In this document: positions 14,164-15,756 of the stretch, piece by piece
Layout: each line of letters begins with the position of its first letter
How positions within the stretch are numbered: the first letter of the stretch is position 1
Source: CBDULX01 sp965368175
Lineage (GTDB): Bacteria; Pseudomonadota; Gammaproteobacteria; SZUA-229
DNA: 15,756 nt
Assembly: GCA_965368175.1 (NCBI GenBank)
Contig: CBDULX010000053.1
Location: 1 to 15,756 of the forward strand
Direction of reading: 5' to 3'
Position numbers and translations under genes: made by a program
The notes under the pieces: generated by a model
Database searches by the model: none
Seen by the model: only the letters and a program-made list of their open reading frames with translations
Told to the model about the DNA's origin: nothing

Positions 14164-14583
14164 TTGGAAACCGCTGATCTTAAAAAAGCTGGCCTGAAAG
14201 TCACTCTACCAAGGATGAAAATCCTTGAGTTCCTGGAGGCGTGCAGCGACCGGCATTTAAGTGCCGAGGATATTTACAAGGCCCTGCTGGACGCCGGCGA
14301 GGAAATCGGCCTGGCTACCGTGTACCGGGTACTAACCCAGTTTGAAGCGGCCGGTCTGGTCAATCGGAACCATTTTGAAGGCGGTCAGGCGATATTTGAA
14401 TTGAATCAGGGTGGTCATCACGATCACCTGGTGTGCCTTAAATGCGGCAAGGTGGTAGAGTTCATGGATCCGGTGATCGAAGAACGGCAGAAACAGATCG
14501 CCAAAGAGAATGGTTTTGAAATTACTGACCATAGCCTGATTCTTTATGGGCATTGTAACGATCCTGCCTGTCAAAAATCTTAA
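14164..14583 (+). CDS. fur: Ferric uptake regulator
   Basis: Iron-responsive dimeric repressor. With the start chosen here it has 139 residues. ETADLKKAGLKVTLPRMKIL opens the winged helix; the recognition region is GLATVYRVLTQFEAAGLV (about 49-66). The metal-binding part has the HHDH motif (85-88), CLKC (Cys91, Cys94) and the C-terminal pair Cys131 and Cys136. The start is a TTG: AGGAG (14152-14156) lies 7 nt before it and the product then begins like other Fur proteins. The ATG at 14137 and TTG at 14134 would add nine or ten residues that Fur proteins lack and have no ribosome binding site. A Fur-box-like site lies upstream, consistent with autoregulation. Divergent from bamE. Confidence 0.96.
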   Translation: METADLKKAGLKVTLPRMKILEFLEACSDRHLSAEDIYKALLDAGEEIGLATVYRVLTQFEAAGLVNRNHFEGGQAIFELNQGGHHDHLVCLKCGKVVEFMDPVIEERQKQIAKENGFEITDHSLILYGHCNDPACQKS

Positions 14584-14690
14584 ACAACTTCTGTAGAGGC
14601 TATGTATGAGGTCATCGTCCTGATCTTTAGTTTCTGAACTATCATATTATCAAGTCGATTCATTCAGAGACTGCCTGAGCAACAACACAG

Positions 14691-14716
14691 ATACCTTTAC
14701 GAAGGTATACTTATTT
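14691..14716 (+). terminator. Hairpin after fur, possible terminator
   Basis: ATACCTT (14691-14697) and AAGGTAT (14702-14708) form a perfect 7-bp stem closed by TACG, a UNCG-type tetraloop, followed by ACTTATTT. It lies 107 bp past the fur stop and 33 bp before relA. The T run is interrupted, so it may be a weak terminator or an RNA hairpin in the relA leader. Confidence 0.4.
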
Positions 14717-14741
14717 ACCTGACTCAGCCTGACTTAATTAG

Positions 14742-15756
14742 ATGCAAAAAACCAAACCGCAACTTGAAATAACACAACGCTACTCACTGGATGAGTTTAT
14801 TAAAAAGATCAGTGGTAAAGAGCCTGATCCAGAATCTCGTCTGTACAAGGCCTGTCAACTGGCCTGGTCGGTACAGAATATCGAAATGGAAAAGCCCAGT
14901 GGTCTTGACGTAGTCCTGATATTGCATGAGCTGAGTGTCGATGAGGTCACCTATATTGTCACCTTCCTGAGTGATCCCCGGCTCAAGGGCAATTCTGCCA
15001 TGGCCAATCTGGAACAGGAATTTGGCAAGAACATAAAGCACATGGTGGATAATGTGCTGTGGTTAAACGATTTTCAGCTCAAACCTGAACAACACAGTGG
15101 ACCAGAACAGGCCGAACGTTTACGCCGTATGCTGCTGGCCATGGTTGAGGATGTTCGGGTGGTGCTGATCAAGCTGGCCTATCGGGTACAGCGGCTGCGT
15201 ATGCTGTCCCGTTCAGATACCGACCTGCGACGCTATATTGCCCAGGAAACACTGGAAATTTTTGCACCTCTGGCAAACAGGCTGGGCATTGGCCAGCTGA
15301 AGTGGGAACTGGAGGATCTGTCTTTCCGTTATATTGATCCTATGACCTACAAGCGGGTAGCAAAGATGCTGGAAGAGCGTCGAGACTCCCGTGAGCAGTT
15401 CATTGTGGATGTTGTGGAGGATATCAGGGAAGTACTCAAGGATGCCGGAATCAAGGCCGAAGTTTATGGTCGGCCCAAACATATCTACAGCATCTGGAAG
15501 AAAATGGCTTCCAAGCAAAAGGACTTTACCGAGCTGTTCGATGTTCGTGCAGTACGCATTACGGTCGATTCGGTGGGGGATTGTTATACCGTACTGGGCA
15601 TAGTGCATGGCAAATGGCGTCATATCGCCCATGAATTCGATGATTATATCGCTAATCCGAAGGAAAATGGTTATCGCTCCCTGCATACGGCGGTTTTTGG
15701 ACCGCAGGGCAAGCCACTGGAAATTCAGATTCGCACTAAAGAAATGCATGAATTTG
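14742..15756 (+). CDS. relA: RelA, (p)ppGpp synthetase I, 5' part only
   Basis: Ribosome-associated stringent-response enzyme that makes (p)ppGpp from GTP/GDP and ATP. The first 338 codons are present. The N-terminal hydrolase-like region (about 30-200) is degenerate: LHELSVDEVT (61-70) replaces the HD motif of active SpoT-type hydrolases. The linker IFAPLANRLGIGQLKWELED is typical of the family. The synthetase domain has YGRPKHIYSIWKKM (242-255), ELFDVRAVRI and EFDD (298-301), the EXDD signature of synthetase-only RelA rather than the RXKD of bifunctional enzymes, then NPKENGYRSLHTAV. The C-terminal TGS and ACT domains lie beyond the window. An in-frame TAG directly precedes the ATG, fixing it as the most upstream start, though no Shine-Dalgarno is clear. 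Confidence 0.95.
   Translation, partial: MQKTKPQLEITQRYSLDEFIKKISGKEPDPESRLYKACQLAWSVQNIEMEKPSGLDVVLILHELSVDEVTYIVTFLSDPRLKGNSAMANLEQEFGKNIKHMVDNVLWLNDFQLKPEQHSGPEQAERLRRMLLAMVEDVRVVLIKLAYRVQRLRMLSRSDTDLRRYIAQETLEIFAPLANRLGIGQLKWELEDLSFRYIDPMTYKRVAKMLEERRDSREQFIVDVVEDIREVLKDAGIKAEVYGRPKHIYSIWKKMASKQKDFTELFDVRAVRITVDSVGDCYTVLGIVHGKWRHIAHEFDDYIANPKENGYRSLHTAVFGPQGKPLEIQIRTKEMHEF

Overview
The window looks like a chromosomal segment of a non-enteric gammaproteobacterium. The protein types (MltD, RNase HI, DnaQ, Lrp, SmpB, RatA, RnfH, BamE, Fur, RelA) and two conserved neighbourhoods (mltD next to rnhA-dnaQ; smpB/ratA-rnfH/bamE/fur) fit that class. LeuA is the long form of about 555 residues rather than the shorter enterobacterial form. 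The assignment rests on remembered family and synteny patterns; no search was run.

Layout. Positions 1-2267 hold housekeeping genes: the 5' part of mltD (minus strand, running off the left edge), divergent from rnhA and dnaQ. Positions 2332-5675 are a visibly AT-rich, loosely packed accessory stretch: a divergent cold-shock-domain protein, a gene-poor interval, a two-gene outer-membrane cassette (small beta-barrel plus lipoprotein), a STAS/SpoIIAA-like protein, and a diverged 36-bp direct repeat on both sides of that last gene. Positions 5685-8110 hold an Lrp-family regulator divergent from leuA, with AT-rich operator-like repeats and an unusual leader in front of leuA. Positions 8433-9213 hold a tiny lipoprotein gene and smpB.

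Positions 9390-11523 are a probable operon of an NSS-type sodium symporter, ratA and rnfH. A PAS-PAS-GGDEF-EAL cyclic-di-GMP protein follows, then bamE (convergent with it), fur (divergent from bamE, with a Fur-box-like site between them), and the 5' part of relA running off the right edge. The order smpB, ratA, rnfH, bamE, fur matches that remembered from Pseudomonas, but two genes are interposed: the transporter and the GGDEF-EAL gene.

How the parts relate. Envelope functions recur (MltD, BamE, three further lipoproteins or barrels). RNA and stress functions are present too (SmpB, RelA, cold-shock fold, Fur), and one biosynthetic pair (Lrp and LeuA) probably forms a leucine-responsive unit. 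I see no CRISPR array, phage, recognisable insertion sequence, rRNA or tRNA. The sharpest anomaly is a Lys in place of a normally invariant Glu in the EAL phosphodiesterase site of the GGDEF-EAL protein. The most open questions are the leuA leader, the barrel/lipoprotein pair and the repeat-flanked STAS-like gene.
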